64,000 bases of DNA, from contig OX359192.1 in assembly GCA_947172415.1 (NCBI GenBank), positions 7,610,901 through 7,674,900 on the forward strand, written 5' to 3'. A program made the translations under genes and the position numbers. Shown here one piece after another: positions 1 through 12,385 of this stretch (position 1 is the first letter of the stretch; each line of letters begins with the position of its first letter). The notes below the pieces were generated by a model. The model saw only the letters and a program-made list of their open reading frames with translations, had not been told where the DNA came from and did no database searches. The stretch is from Chondrosia reniformis. Its lineage: Eukaryota; Porifera; Demospongiae; Chondrillida; Chondrillidae.

Positions 1-35
1 TATTTTAACCTTATAAGGTAAACAAAGACACTCAC

Positions 36-1557
36 TCCTTCCTTTGATTAGATAGCCAGGTTAATAGGTCTCCGTTGCTTAGGAACTCCAGCACAAGCAT
101 AATCTAATTTGAAGAGGAGAAGGGACAGCAATCTTGAAACTAGTAGTGCGATCACGAGTCTGATCAGCAACCTACAGGATCATCCAGAGTTATTGCTCCC
201 AGCATACGGACTATGTGAGGATGTCTAAACTGTCCCATGATAACTGCTTCCTGTAAAAACTTGACTATTTCTTCATCTCCATAATTCTTTAGTGCCTTAA
301 CTGCCACTTCTATATTTCCATAGGGGGTTTCCCATAGTCCCTTCCGGACTTCCCCAAATTGACCCTCTCCCAGTCCACACTCTAACCTATGCATAAGAGA
401 TACCCGTAATGACAGTCACATGTAAATGAAGAGTTGCACATTAAGCTAGTTCAACCACATCTGTGTTGGTATTGCTATATCAGAATGCTACACTGACTTA
501 AGATTACATTCACAGATAAAGTCATCACTAATCTAGATATGACTGACTTGACAACTGGCTTTGGGATTTCGATGCACCCTGTTCCTGCAAGCTGATTGTA
601 CAGATCTGCTAAGTGTTTGGCTGGTGGAATAAAACTGGTATTTTCATACAATCTTTCTGCATTCACAAATTCACACTACAGTATAAAACAGTACAAGAAA
701 TTACTTTTTGTGCAGTGTTGCACAACACTAAATACTTACCACATTTTCTGGATCAATTCCTTCACCTCTCTGTGCTAACAGTCTCTACACAGAGGTAGAG
801 AAAGGGATCAGTTAATATGTCACACTTCTATTCTACTGGCACTCACCTCCTGGCTACTAGGTACAACACTGTAGACCCAATCAGAGACATGGTCAGTAAG
901 TACATGTGTATAATTGTCATCCACATCAGTGTCTTCTTCAGTAGCAGCAGAAAGGGTGGTCAGAACATGTCTTGTGATTGTGTCATAGCCACTCTGAGGG
1001 TGGCTGTGACAAGATGGGCTGGCCTGGAGAGGATTGACTGACACAGTAAAGCATCTGGAGAAGGTGTAACTGGTAGTACTGTCATGGCGTGTTACACACT
1101 CGTAACCTGGGGGCGGGGCTGCTCTACCAATCCATTCATCATACTGGGTCAGTGGCTCGAGTGTTACTGGTATATCTGTCTCTGCTTGTGATTCATAATG
1201 GCTGCTTGTTTGGTCTGGCTGTTGCAGGGATGGGTGTAGGTCAATCTGACTGGGGCTGCCTCCAGTACTAGTTGAGTTAGTCAACATGACACGTTCTATA
1301 TCAGCAAATTTTGAAATTTAATTAAAATATATGGTTCTAATACTTGTGTGCATTATTAATTAACCTCTTGCTACATTATATTGCACGTTAGCGACGCATT
1401 TCTTTGTTCTTCGATATCTTCTGCTTTTCTGCAGACTATATACTGCCAATAGTATAAGTGACACTATTAGGATCGCTGATGCAATAAGAGATCCTAGCAC
1501 TAGAATAGCTATCCCATAGGTCGGCAGCAAAGGGATGGCTTCAGCTGAAGTGTTCAT
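36..1557 (-). CDS. TK1: transmembrane tyrosine kinase, 5' part only
   Basis: Exons read on the minus strand: 1365-1557, 847-1295, 740-784, 548-675, 176-386 and 36-103; the phases join cleanly and the rest lies left of the window. The start at 1557 gives only about 12 residues before a hydrophobic segment (residues about 13-41), followed by basic residues (KSRRYRR). So it has almost no ectodomain and no cleavable signal peptide. A long Ser/Thr- and Tyr-containing cytoplasmic region follows, then the juxtamembrane module PPAKHLADLYNQL, then the kinase glycine loop GEGQFGEV and the lysine in VAVKAL. The last visible exon encodes LVLEFLSNGDLL, the hinge region. The catalytic loop is outside the window. 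It belongs to the same family as TK2-TK8. Its substrate and ligand are unknown. Confidence 0.8.
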
Positions 1558-1799
1558 TTGAGACCGGACAACTCACGTGATTATCACGAGCTGAGCATCC
1601 GAGTTTTATTGCAGAGCTACAAAGTTAGCACATGGACGGTAGAATAACAAAAGTATTCAATTAAAAACAGTTGTATCAATAAAGAGAACTGAAATCAACA
1701 GATAATGTCAGACGCCGGATATATCCCGGATTTAGACTTAGCGTCTTGTCATGTGAATGTCACGAGGACAAGATGGCGATGTGAGAGTGCAAATGCAGA
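1558..1799. promoter_or_regulatory. Short divergent intergenic region, probable bidirectional promoter
   Basis: Only 242 bp separate the start codon of TK1 (minus) from that of FANCM (plus). Promoters and 5' leaders of both must fit here or overlap the genes. The interval contains a CACGTG-like stretch near 1571 and several CpG-containing words in otherwise AT-rich sequence. The promoter role is inferred from position only. Confidence 0.5.
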
Positions 1800-4700
1800 A
1801 TGTCTAAGCAAGTTACAATTGCAAGAAGCTTGAAGATTTCAAAATATAAAGAGAAGAAAAAGGAAGAAAACAATGATGCACCACCACTGAACGAAGGTAG
1901 CAAGGTAGCTACAAGTGATGTCGACACAGAAGAAGGTATCGTAATCGATTTAGAAGATTTTGAAGAGTTCGAAGATGAAGGTGCGTTTTTAGACAATTTA
2001 TCACAGGAGGATTCGCTCAAGATATCTAAAGACATTGCTCAAAATGTGGGAGATTTACAGGACACCAGAAAAGACGAACTCAAAACTAAGGATGGTTCTA
2101 CATGTGTCGGGGAAGCCACTTCAGCGACGAAGAAGGAGCAGGAAAGGGTACCTTTCAACAGTAGTATCTTATTGTCGTCAGCCATTCAACCAGAGAAGTT
2201 GGACGGTTTTGACGAGGATGCTGGACAGACATGGACCTATCCAATAAACTATCCTATGAGAGACTATCAGTTCAACATAGCACAGAAAGCTCTCTTCAGG
2301 AACACCCTAGTTTCGCTTCCCACTGGACTGGGAAAGACTTTCATTGCCGCAGTAGTGATGTACAACTTTTACAAGTGGTATCCCAGTGGGAAGGTTGTCT
2401 TTCTTGCTCCAACCAAACCTCTAGTAGCCCAGCAGATACAGGCCTGCTACAATGTCATGGGAATACAGCAGGAGGTGATGGCTGAAATGACAGGTCAGAA
2501 TGTTTGTCTACTGCTCAACCATGCAGGCTAGCAACCATTCTATTTGTAGTCTCAGACTACCTGTTTTAGTCATGTGACAGTCATGTGTTAGTGTACTATA
2601 GTGCAGGAGCTTGTATTGGTACACATTTCATAAATACCAGGTCTAGGTATGGCATATACTATATCATTTGTATACTGTATGTAAATATTATTGGACAAGA
2701 CTTAAGGTGATTTATGTAGTTTTTTAGTAAGTCTGGTGAATGGTTTGTATTTCTGTGTGCATTAGGTAATCTGGCTCCCTCCAAGCGCAGTGAACTGTGG
2801 TCTTCTAAGAGAGTCTTCTTCCTGACTCCTCAAGTGATTCAGAATGACCTCACCAGACACACCTGTCCAGTTGAGAGTATTGTGTGCATAGTGATTGATG
2901 AGGCTCACAGGGCTCTGGGGAACCACGCCTACTGCCAGGTTGGACACACCCCCTAATGCATCATACTAAGTTGCTCACTACATTGTGTGGTTATGTTCAG
3001 GTGATACGGCAAATATCAAGCAATTCAAGTCGGTTTAGAGTGCTAGCTCTATCAGCTACACCTGGAGATGATCTGAAGGTACTGACCCCTGGGTAGTGTT
3101 TGGCTACTGGTATAATGTAGCAGTGGCATTGAGGACTTGTGCTCCTGCATTTTGGACTCTTCAAGCATTTGTATACCTCTTCTTTCACTTCCACTCTCCC
3201 CTCTCACTCTCACTCCCTCTCCCTCTCCCTCCCTCTCCCTCTCACTCCTTCTTCTCTCACTCTCCCTCTCCCTCCCTCTCCCTCTCACTCCTTCTCTCAC
3301 TCTCCCTCTCCCTCCCTCTCACTCCTTCTCTCACTCTCCCTCTTCCTCTCCCTCCCTCTCCCTCTCACTCCTTCTTCTCTCACTCTCCCTCTCCCTCCCT
3401 CCCCTCTCACTCTCACTCCTCTCCCTCTCACTCCTCTCCCTCTCCTCTCCCTCTCACTCCCTCTCCCTTTCACTCCCTCTCCTCTCACTCCTCTCCCTCT
3501 CCCTCTCCCTCCCCACTAGGCCGTTCAGCAGGTGGTGACAAATCTCAACATTGCTCATATAGAGTTGAGAGCGGAGGACTCATTTGATATTCAAGCTTAC
3601 ACACACAAAAGGAAAACTGAAAAGATTGTTGTACCACTTGAAGGAGAAATACTTCGCCTCAAAACAGAGTACCTCAAAGTAAAGATATAAGAGATACCCA
3701 TGTTCATGTGAATGATTTTCTTTTTTATTTGGTTGTTAGGTACTTCAGGTAATTTTACAACGACTTGTGAATAGGAAGGTCATGTATTCCGTTGATCCAG
3801 AGAGATTGCACAAGTTTCAGCTCTTACAAGCAAGAGACAGATTTAGAATGAATCCACCTCCAAATGTTAATGTAGGCAACCACTCTATTGCAGTATTCTC
3901 TCCTTGTACATACAGTGTATGAAGAGATGTATCTTTGTTTGTAGTCCAGAGGTCAGGCTGGGCAGATTGAAGGAGACTTTGCACTGGCTATCAGCCTGTA
4001 TCATGCTTATGAACTGCTGGAGCTCCATGGAATGAGAAATTTTTATCACTTCTTGAAGAACAATGTTTTCAAGGGTCATGGTGCCTTTCGAGCTCGAAGT
4101 GAATTGGGAAAGAATGCTGTCTTGGCGGAGCTACTGCAAACCTTAGAGGAGTCCTATGGAGAAGGTGAAGGTGAAGGTGTAGATGGAGAAGAACCCTCCT
4201 TAGCTCGGCAACCCTCTGAGAATGTTGGGAGCTGTTGGAAACCTCAGCCACTTCAGAGTGGAGCCTTCATGTACAGCCATCCGAAGCTTAAGAAATTGGA
4301 AGAAATAGTTGTAAACCATTTTAAGAGGTTTTCAGAGACGGCCTCTTCCTCCAAGTCCCTCATTGAGACTAGAGTGATGATATTTTCACAGTACAGGGAG
4401 AGTGTGAAGGAGATAGCCGACCTTCTTTCAAGGAATTCCCCCCTTATTCGAGTAATGAGTTTTGTGGGGCATGCTAGTAGTTCTAAGAACAAAAAGGGTC
4501 TTTCTCAAAAGGAACAACTCGAGGTACAGCGCATCAATCCACTTACCTGACACTAGCACAGACAGGCCTTAACTGACTGACATTCCCTTATTACATTAAA
4601 AGTGATTGCATAAATTATTCAAAGTTGTTAACTTTATTTCAAACAATAATTTGCTCTAATGAAAACTGGAGATTGTCATCACGTTACTGATAACTCTTAT

Positions 4701-7700
4701 TTGACTGTCACCAGATCACTTTCCTGTACCTGATATTTGCGTTGCAGCACTGTTAGATCCTTCCAATGGTCATGAATCAACTTTGTATCCTATTTCTCTA
4801 GGTTGTGCGAAAGTTTCGTTCAGGAGGTTATAACACACTGGTGGCCACTTGTGTCGGAGAGGAGGGATTGGACATTGGAGAAGTGGATCTCATTGTCTGC
4901 TTTGATGCCAACAAATCTCCTGTTAGGTATGCATGTAGTGTATGCTTGTAGTTTACATATATGCATCTCTATATCTAGCTATGAACATGTGTAAAATAGG
5001 ATTATGTGCATACATTATTCATGTGTCTTTTCTTGCATACTTTACATTGAAGAAGGTCTCTAGAAAGTCTTTGAAAAGTTGTAGATACTTCACATTCAGT
5101 TTGGTTTTGTCACATGCGTAGGTTGGTACAGAGAATGGGACGGACAGGAAGAAAGAGGGATGGTAGAATTGTGTCACTGATGACAGAGGGCAGAGAAGAA
5201 CAGGTCTGTTTGTATTGCTTTCTTGTCCCGTTTGGTGTGTTAATATTTCATTCTAAATTGTGTATGTCAATCTACTGTAGATGCACATGAAAAGTCTGTC
5301 CAACAAGAATCATATTCACAAGGCCATTCAAGAGCATTGTAAAAATCTCGTCTTCTTCCAGAACAGTCCTCGGATGGTTCCAAGGCAAATTCAGCCAACA
5401 CTACACAAGAAGCACTTTAAGATTGGTGAATTTAACTCTGAAGCTGGTAAGAAAGTTGCAACATCTTCAAAGGGGAAAAATAAAAATGAAGGGAAGCAGA
5501 GTAGACTGAGCTTTGGTCTTCCGGTTGACCAGAAGTCTTTAACTTGTCTATCTGATGCTGAACTCTTGGAATGGAAAGAAAGGTATGCTATCTCTGAAGG
5601 AGAAGCTAGCAACATGGAGTCGTGCATAAGGAACACACTGACACCTTCACTGGTGTCTGCTGCATTCCTTGAACAAGCATCATCCAAAGGACGACGTTCA
5701 TCTTTGGTAAGGTTGCCCATCTCTAGCACATTTGTAGTTTGGTAAGGTTGCCCATCTCTAGCACATTTGTAGTTTGGTAAATGGTTAAAACGAGCAAGCT
5801 ATACTTATTAGCTCCTAATCTGTATCAACATTTGAAAGCAATCCCATTAAGGCACTCTTGATAAATATTTTACTTGTTTAACGGAAGATTTTCTTTTATG
5901 ATTGTTCTGTCATTTCCACCCTGTATTTAGCTCTCACAAGAGATAATGAAGACATTCCAAGATGGCATACTTCATGCCCATGAAGACAGGCCATTCAATG
6001 TTGCTAAATGGTACAGCTGGCAGACAGCACCGGGTTATCCTAAATCTGTGCCTTTCTCTGATCAAACACAAAAGTACATGAAGGTCTATGACTTTATGGA
6101 TTACATGGAGAGCAACCCTGAAGTAGCGTCCAGTTATGACGTGGAAATGAAGACATTCCTTAAGGAGGAAGATGTGAATGTTGAGGAGGTAGGGAGGAGC
6201 TGCAGTGTTGAGGGAGATGAGATATGTCAGAGGAGACCGCAGAAGAGAATGGTTATTGTGTCTGATGAAGATGAAGATGATTTTGAGATTAGAGGTCCAT
6301 CCACTGTTAATATGGCAACCAATGCTCAACCAGCTTCTTGCAATAGGGAAAGTCCCAAGCAGAGCACACCATTCCATAAAATTCATGAGTCTTGTGGAGA
6401 TGCCTCACCTCATATAGTGGATACAATTGTACCTCCTCCTCCCTCCCTCTCTCAGCTGGACTGGATTGACCACCTTTCACAGTCCCAGTCAATATCCCAA
6501 GTGAATGCCTCCAAAGCCTCCCCCCTTTCCCTCTCTCTCGTCAGTCCTTGGAGCCTAAGGGAAAACTTCCCCAATCTTGACAGTGGGGAAAACCCTAAAA
6601 CAGAAAAGCCACCAAAAGACTCTCAAGTCACCTTTAAGGCTCCGCCTCCTTTAGAGCTGGTATCTTCAAGAGCAGATTTAGCTACGGTTTCCGAGAAGGA
6701 TTCTGATCTCAGTGACTATCCTAAAAAGCAAGAAATGGAAAATCAGGCGGAATTCACTGCAGATGACAAATTAACTGAAGAAAATGTATTACAGAGAGAT
6801 ATCCAAGAACCCAATTATACAAAGGATCTAGCATGCCTATCCCCATCAATTCTAGATGGACCTGGTGAAAAGTTTGACACTCCAGAATCACTTCATGAAT
6901 ATAAAGCTGGAAATAAGTATAGCATTTCTACTCCAAACATTGGCAGTCTAAATAGTCCAAACTACCAGCCAACTGTTACCCTTATAGAAGAAGATGGAGA
7001 TGAGGAAGATGAATCCATACTTGTTTGCAATAGGAGAAGGAAGCATATTCCACAAAGAAATGCCCTACTGACCCCTTCACCGATTGTTGGAGGACCTCTC
7101 CGCTCTGCTCTCAAGAGGCCACTAGCTGGGAATAGTACCAACAGCGAGGCCGACTCGCCAATCCACAAAAGGTCACGTACATCAAAGTCAAGAGCTACCT
7201 TCAAGTCAGATGACAGCCTAGTGGAAGAGCACTCACTGATAGAAGACATAGATAGTGGCGATAGTTGTGAGCAAAGTGATGAAGATTGGCAAAAATGTGA
7301 AAAGAAATTCTTCAGAAATACTGCCAAAGGCTTCATTGACAAAGAAGCTGTGCTCTCTGATGGTGACATTGGTCAGTATTCATCAGATGAACCTGAAGGT
7401 ATGCAGGATAACTACAATATTGATGATAGCTTCATCAACGATGCGACAATGTTGACTCAAATAACTCCAACCCAGAAGTTGAGAAAACACAAACAAAAGA
7501 AGAGTGTAGCTACTTTTAACTCATACGCCATGTACCAGAAATCCCTAAGAAGTCCTCTTGACAGCCTCTTTCCTAGCAGAATGAAGAACGCCAATATGAA
7601 GCCACGTATGGTGTTCAGTCAGAGGCATGGCATTATTCGTAAGTATGCAAGGAAAGCTGGATTGAAGATACCTGAGGACCACAATGTAAAATCAAAATCA

Positions 7701-10700
7701 TCAGATAGTCTAATGGATATCTCCGTGACCACTGGATGTTCAACTGGTAGAGAAGAGGATGAGGAAAGTGAAGCTGAAGAAGTGCTTGTTCACTATGATG
7801 AGGAAAGTGAAGCTGAAGAAGTGCTTGTTCGCTACATTGATGGGCAGTCAGTGAATCCGTGTAATTGTGAGGAACATGTGAACATAAGCAATGAAGATAA
7901 TGAGACTGAGCACAAATGTGACCTCACAGCTGAGTTGTACAAAGATTTAATGGATGACTTTCCTACTGACAAGGAACAAGACAACGCTGAAAGCCAACTA
8001 TTCATGGATCCTTTTAAACAGGATACCTTACCTTATAAGGACATGCCTGCAAGAAAATCAGCCTTGTGTAATCACACCTCTCCTTCAAACTTTACACATT
8101 TATCTCACTCAATGAAAACAGAGAGCATTCAAAAACAGCATGCTGGTAGTAGCAACAGACCTTGTTCTCCTTCACCAGACTTCAGGATATTGAGACCAAA
8201 CTCAGCCTTGACAACCAGTTATGGTGAACCAACCCGAAATGTAACCACTTCTGATTCAAGAGCTACCACTTCTGAGTCAAGAGCGACCACTTCTGATTCA
8301 AGAGCTACCACTTCTGATTCAAGAGCTACCACTTCTGATTCAAGAGCGACCACTTCTGATTCAAGAGCTACCACTTCTGATTCAAGAGCTACCACTTCTG
8401 ATTCAAGAGCTACCACTTCTGAGTCAAGAGCTACCACTTCTGATTCAAGAGCGACCACTTCTGATTCAAAAGCGACCACTTCTGATTCAAGAGCGACCAC
8501 TTCTGATTCAAGAGCTACCACTTCTGATTCAAGAGCTACCACTTCTGATTCAAGAGCGACCACTTCTGATTCAAGAGCTACCACTTCTGATTCAAGAGCT
8601 ACCACTTCTGATTCAAGAGCTACCACTTCTGAGTCAAGAGCTACCACTTCTGATTCAAGAGCTACCACTTCTGATTCAAGAGCGACCACTTCTGATTCAA
8701 GAGCTACCACTTCTGAGTCAAGAGCTACCACTTCTGATTCAAGAGCTACCACTTCTGAGTCAAGAGCTACCACTTCTGAGTCAAGAGCTACCACTTCTGA
8801 TTCAAGAGCTACCACTTCTGATTCCAGAGCGATCACTTCTGATTCAAGATCGACCACTTCTGATTCAAGAGCTACCACTTCTGATTCAAGAGCTACCACT
8901 TCTGATTCAAGAGCGACCACTTCTAATTCAAGAGCGACCATCACCTTTGCTGTACCAGCCAGAAGTAAAACCCTGTCTAATACCAATGTCTTCACGCCAC
9001 TTATTGGACCAGGAATAATGGTTAGTTGTTCGAGGACAAGTGGCATGGCATCTTTTACTTATTTGACTATTTTGCAATTTTCTAGAGGTATCCTCCTGAA
9101 AAAATGGCTATAGGACAGTGGAGTGAAAGGTTTAAGCACTTTTCTCTTGGCATGGATGAGTGGCTGTGTAGCAGTGGAGAAGAGGAAGTAGGGGATATTG
9201 TTGAGAACGAAGATGAGATATTAACACAGATTGAATCAGACCTCTCCTTTTCAATGTGTAATAGTCCCTCTCCTGAAGTAGCCAATGAAAAGAATGGGAC
9301 TTCCCCTCAGCCAGCTAGTATTTCCCTACCAAGCTCTCCTATCAATGGTGCAGGAATGCTTAATAAATCAGGAGCTCCTGAAAGAGAACCTGGAAGGACT
9401 TGGCCAATTGAAAATAACTCTTTATTAACAAAACTTAAGCTTCAGGTTGATTCAAAAGGATCCAGAGTAAGTTATATCTTCTACCTAAGTTAGGGGTACA
9501 GTATTATTTGACCTACTTTGGCTCCAAGAAAGGATATGTATATATATATACATGTAACACTCATGCTCCTTACAAAATATATATACATGGCATATATATG
9601 TGTTAGGACACTAAACTGAGAATCTTAGCTGATTCAAGGGAAATTGCCAAATCCTTGGTGAGTCCAGTTAAATTGGTATGGTGTGTCTAATGTTCGGCTT
9701 GGAGTAAGTTAGGTAAATAATAATTTCTCATTTATATATTTCCATAACAGATAGTCACCATTCTTCGCCAAACCCACAATATCACAGTTGATGTGGGTCA
9801 TCTCAGAACCTGTTCCTTTGCTGTCAGCTACAGAATGGCAGTTGAGCGCAGAACTGTTTCAGAGCTAAGCACCCCGTCGACTTTCACTAAAATAGCTGAA
9901 AGGTTAAGGAACGCAGGACAGTTCTATGCAAAGAGATGTCTTATTATTGAGAAAGATAGAATCCGAGAAAATAGGAAAATTTGGTTAGTAAAGTAATAGA
10001 AATGTATGAGATTTAGAAGGGACTGGTTAGGTTGATCTCTTTAAGGTTAGGCTCTTCTGGGTCTGTCATTCATAGGCAATGGCTAGACCCACTTTCTGCT
10101 GAATACTTTAATAGAGCTTACATTAGTGTCCATTAAGTGCTAAAACAATAACATTAACCATTAAATAAATAAGTTGAACTACAAAATACCATTCATTCTA
10201 CTTAGTCTATAGTTATAAAATGGCTGCCTGTAAGCAATGCCTATTCAATTGCAGTAAATCTTGTTAAATGTCAGAGTCCCTGAGTTCTAATGTTTATGAA
10301 ATCTTCTGGAATTGCCCAAATCTGCAATTCATATTTCTAAACTATTAGGAACACAATAGCAATTAGAGTCGATTCCCATACACACACTGTTCCCCCGAAC
10401 AGTATACACTATCTATCGCGTTGAGATTATGTACACTTGTACATCTCTATTTGGTTGATATGTGAAAAGTTATTGCATAAATCATACACAAAGGCTATGA
10501 TGAATGTGGTTGGTTGGTGTGGTTATTATTTGCTTTGAGTGTACAAATGTATATTAGCAATTCCACGTATGGATATCAAGACTACAAGTTATTTTTACAG
10601 GGCAAAGGCACCAAAGTCTGCTAGCTCCTATGAACATCATCTTTGTCAACTACTACAGACTAATATAACAGTACTACACAGTGATGGCTCAGGTATGAGA

Positions 10701-11249
10701 CAGTGTTGGTCTCCTTTTTGACTTTCATTCCACGTGCTCTCAGTAAAGAATTAAGTTAAGAATTAAATCTGTTTCCTCTATATATAGACATGACTGCTTC
10801 ATTGATGGCCAAGCTAGCTCAAAAAGAGTTTCAAAGTGGATATAGAATCATACATCCCTTCCCATCTACAAAGAATGGTGAAACTGTAAGACAAATTATG
10901 GCTATATATATTATTATTTTTGCTGGCTTTATTTGATAATGCATATATATATATGTATAGATGATGAAGATACTACTTGAAATTGAAACACTGAATGTTC
11001 CTCTAATCCTTACATTGTGTGGCTCATTTAATAATATTGCTCAAATAGCACAAAGGTTGGTCACCATCTACTCCTTCCCTATACTCCTCCCCTCTACTCC
11101 TCCCCTCCTCGCCTATCATATTATTGTGTTTTTCCTATGTATATAGCACTTCAAAAGAATTGTGTACAAGATTTTCATATTTGTCATGTAATGAAGCAAG
11201 CAAACTTATTGACTTTTTTAAACATAAATTTTGTTCTGAGTTGGTGTGA
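1800..11249 (+). CDS. FANCM: FANCM-type DNA translocase (Fanconi anaemia group M homolog)
   Basis: Exons: 1800-2493, 2766-2938, 3001-3078, 3520-3678, 3740-3871, 3945-4523, 4802-4926, 5122-5203, 5281-5706, 5931-9020, 9086-9466, 9607-9657, 9751-9983, 10601-10692, 10788-10885, 10961-11055 and 11147-11249. All phases join, giving about 2196 residues, near the size of vertebrate FANCM. An SF2 helicase core is clear: RDYQFNIAQ, Walker A LPTGLGKT near residue 173, the DEAH box in [18 protein letters not shown], then [17 protein letters not shown] and QRMGRTGR in the second RecA lobe. The C-terminus has an ERCC4-nuclease-like domain ([19 protein letters not shown]) and a tail resembling helix-hairpin-helix. 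In known animals FANCM remodels stalled replication forks and recruits the Fanconi core complex. The large middle exon encodes an acidic, low-complexity region with a 7-residue tandem repeat. Confidence 0.95.
3190..3518 (+). repeat. Long CT-rich (CTCCCT/CACTC) low-complexity tract
   Basis: About 330 bp of nearly pure pyrimidine on the plus strand, built from CTCTCCCT and CTCACTCC words. It fills most of FANCM intron 3 and ends at the CCCCACTAG acceptor of exon 4 (3520). It therefore acts as an oversized polypyrimidine tract. The open frames across it are repeat artefacts. Confidence 0.95.
5703..5772 (+). repeat. 35-bp tandem duplication of a 5' splice site (FANCM exon 9 end)
   Basis: The unit TTTGGTAAGG... 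occurs twice exactly (5703-5737 and 5738-5772), with a third partial start at 5773. Each full copy carries the exon end plus the GTAAGG donor, so two identical donors lie 35 bp apart. Use of the second would add 35 nt and shift the frame. Confidence 0.9.
8244..8938 (+). repeat. 21-bp coding minisatellite (ATTSDSR repeat) in FANCM
   Basis: About 33 tandem copies of a 21-nt unit encode repeats of ATTSDSR, with D/E, R/K and A/S variants. The array stays in frame within the 3-kb exon of FANCM. It is rich in Ser/Thr and alternates acidic and basic residues, so it is probably disordered and phosphorylatable. A long open frame on the opposite strand is a by-product of the repeat. Confidence 0.97.
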
Positions 11250-11656
11250 TTAACTAAGCAAATGTTGTTTAAATTTAATTTGTGTTGTTTGTTGAATCTA
11301 GCACCATCTATTTTCTATTTGGCTCACTAATAGAACAGCTACTACAATAATGTCTATTTTATGACTCTTACACTATAAAGATTTCATGGAATGCTCTAAT
11401 TTTTGGGTATTAAGTTGATTTCTGTTTTGTACATCTAAATTCATTGGAACCCCTGCTCACCTCTCTAGACGGGCACTTCTAGTTATATACCTGTCTATGC
11501 AGCCACATAATTTATAGGTCAGGTAAATTACTAATCCCTCTAGCTGTATGTATTTCCGGTTACATGGTATGGACATAAACCTTAATTCAGCAGATTAATG
11601 TATTGGCTAATTGCATCCATACGAATAGCTAAAGTATATTGTAATGTTATTGAAAG

Positions 11657-11842
11657 ATGTCGATCGTTGGAATGGATCAGCTAGAGTCGTATGCCTTTGG
11701 TGTGTCAGTTGTAGTCGCTTTTCTTCTGCTGATACCAATATTATCGCTTGTAGTCTTTTCATTTCGCTGTTGCATTAAGATAAGGAGAACAGCTGGCAAA
11801 ACACCTAGAGTCCACTACGTAGTTGGACAAGGTATAGGAATA

Positions 11843-11888
<46 letters not shown>

Positions 11889-12385
11889 GGCACATGCATG
11901 TTCTTCTATAAGTTATCTTCTTATCGTATACAGATAGTGTGTCAATAGAAGTGCATAGCGATGTGTACGAAGAAATGCATACAGCTACAGAGAACACCGT
12001 TAACTCAGATTTCATCGAATTTCCTGCGGCAAGATTATCGGGATCCGAAGTACACCAAGAAGATTATTTCATTCCTAAAAATCGAGCTGTATCAAAACAA
12101 AAGAGTACTATTGAATACAGTACTGTCGGGGCCTATAGTGTGGAAGACAATGACGAGTGTGTGACTGATAATTCTGACAATGAAAATGGATACGAATACG
12201 TAGCAAAACCAGTTAAAAGTGATACCTATGTAGCACGTACTCCAAAGACTGTCAACCCAAGAAGCGAAGATTACGAAATTGTAGAATTCAATGCTCATGC
12301 AACAGATGAAGGTCTTTATGAACCAGTGATTGTCACTAAGGAAGAACCGTATACTAAGCTTAAGGTCAAGAAAAAATATTATTAA
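11657..12385 (+). CDS. Kinase-less single-pass membrane paralog with tyrosine-rich tail
   Basis: Two exons (11657-11831 and 11934-12385) give about 208 residues. The first is almost identical to exon 1 of TK2: a short N-terminus ([15 protein letters not shown]), a hydrophobic segment at about residues 13-36, then CC and basic residues. The second encodes a cytoplasmic tail sharing the FIEFPAAR block with TK2 but ending in a stop (..KVKKKYY). No juxtamembrane module or kinase exons follow before TK2. The tail contains many tyrosines (DVYEEM, GYEYVA, DYEIVEF, LYEPV, PYTKL), so it could serve as a phosphorylated scaffold or decoy for the neighbouring kinases. Alternatively it is a truncated duplicate. 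No frame-breaking mutation is seen. Confidence 0.7.
11845..11884 (+). repeat. (ATT)n microsatellite
   Basis: About 13 uninterrupted TTA/ATT units in the single intron of the kinase-less paralog. Confidence 0.95.

Noticed and set aside
3096-3587. Several Ser/Leu/Pro-rich frames of 126-163 codons
   Set aside because: They are produced by the CT-rich tract in FANCM intron 3, in all three frames.
8219-9046. 275-codon minus-strand frame rich in VVALESE
   Set aside because: It is the antisense shadow of the 21-bp FANCM minisatellite, whose period is a multiple of three. The plus frame is continuous with FANCM coding sequence.
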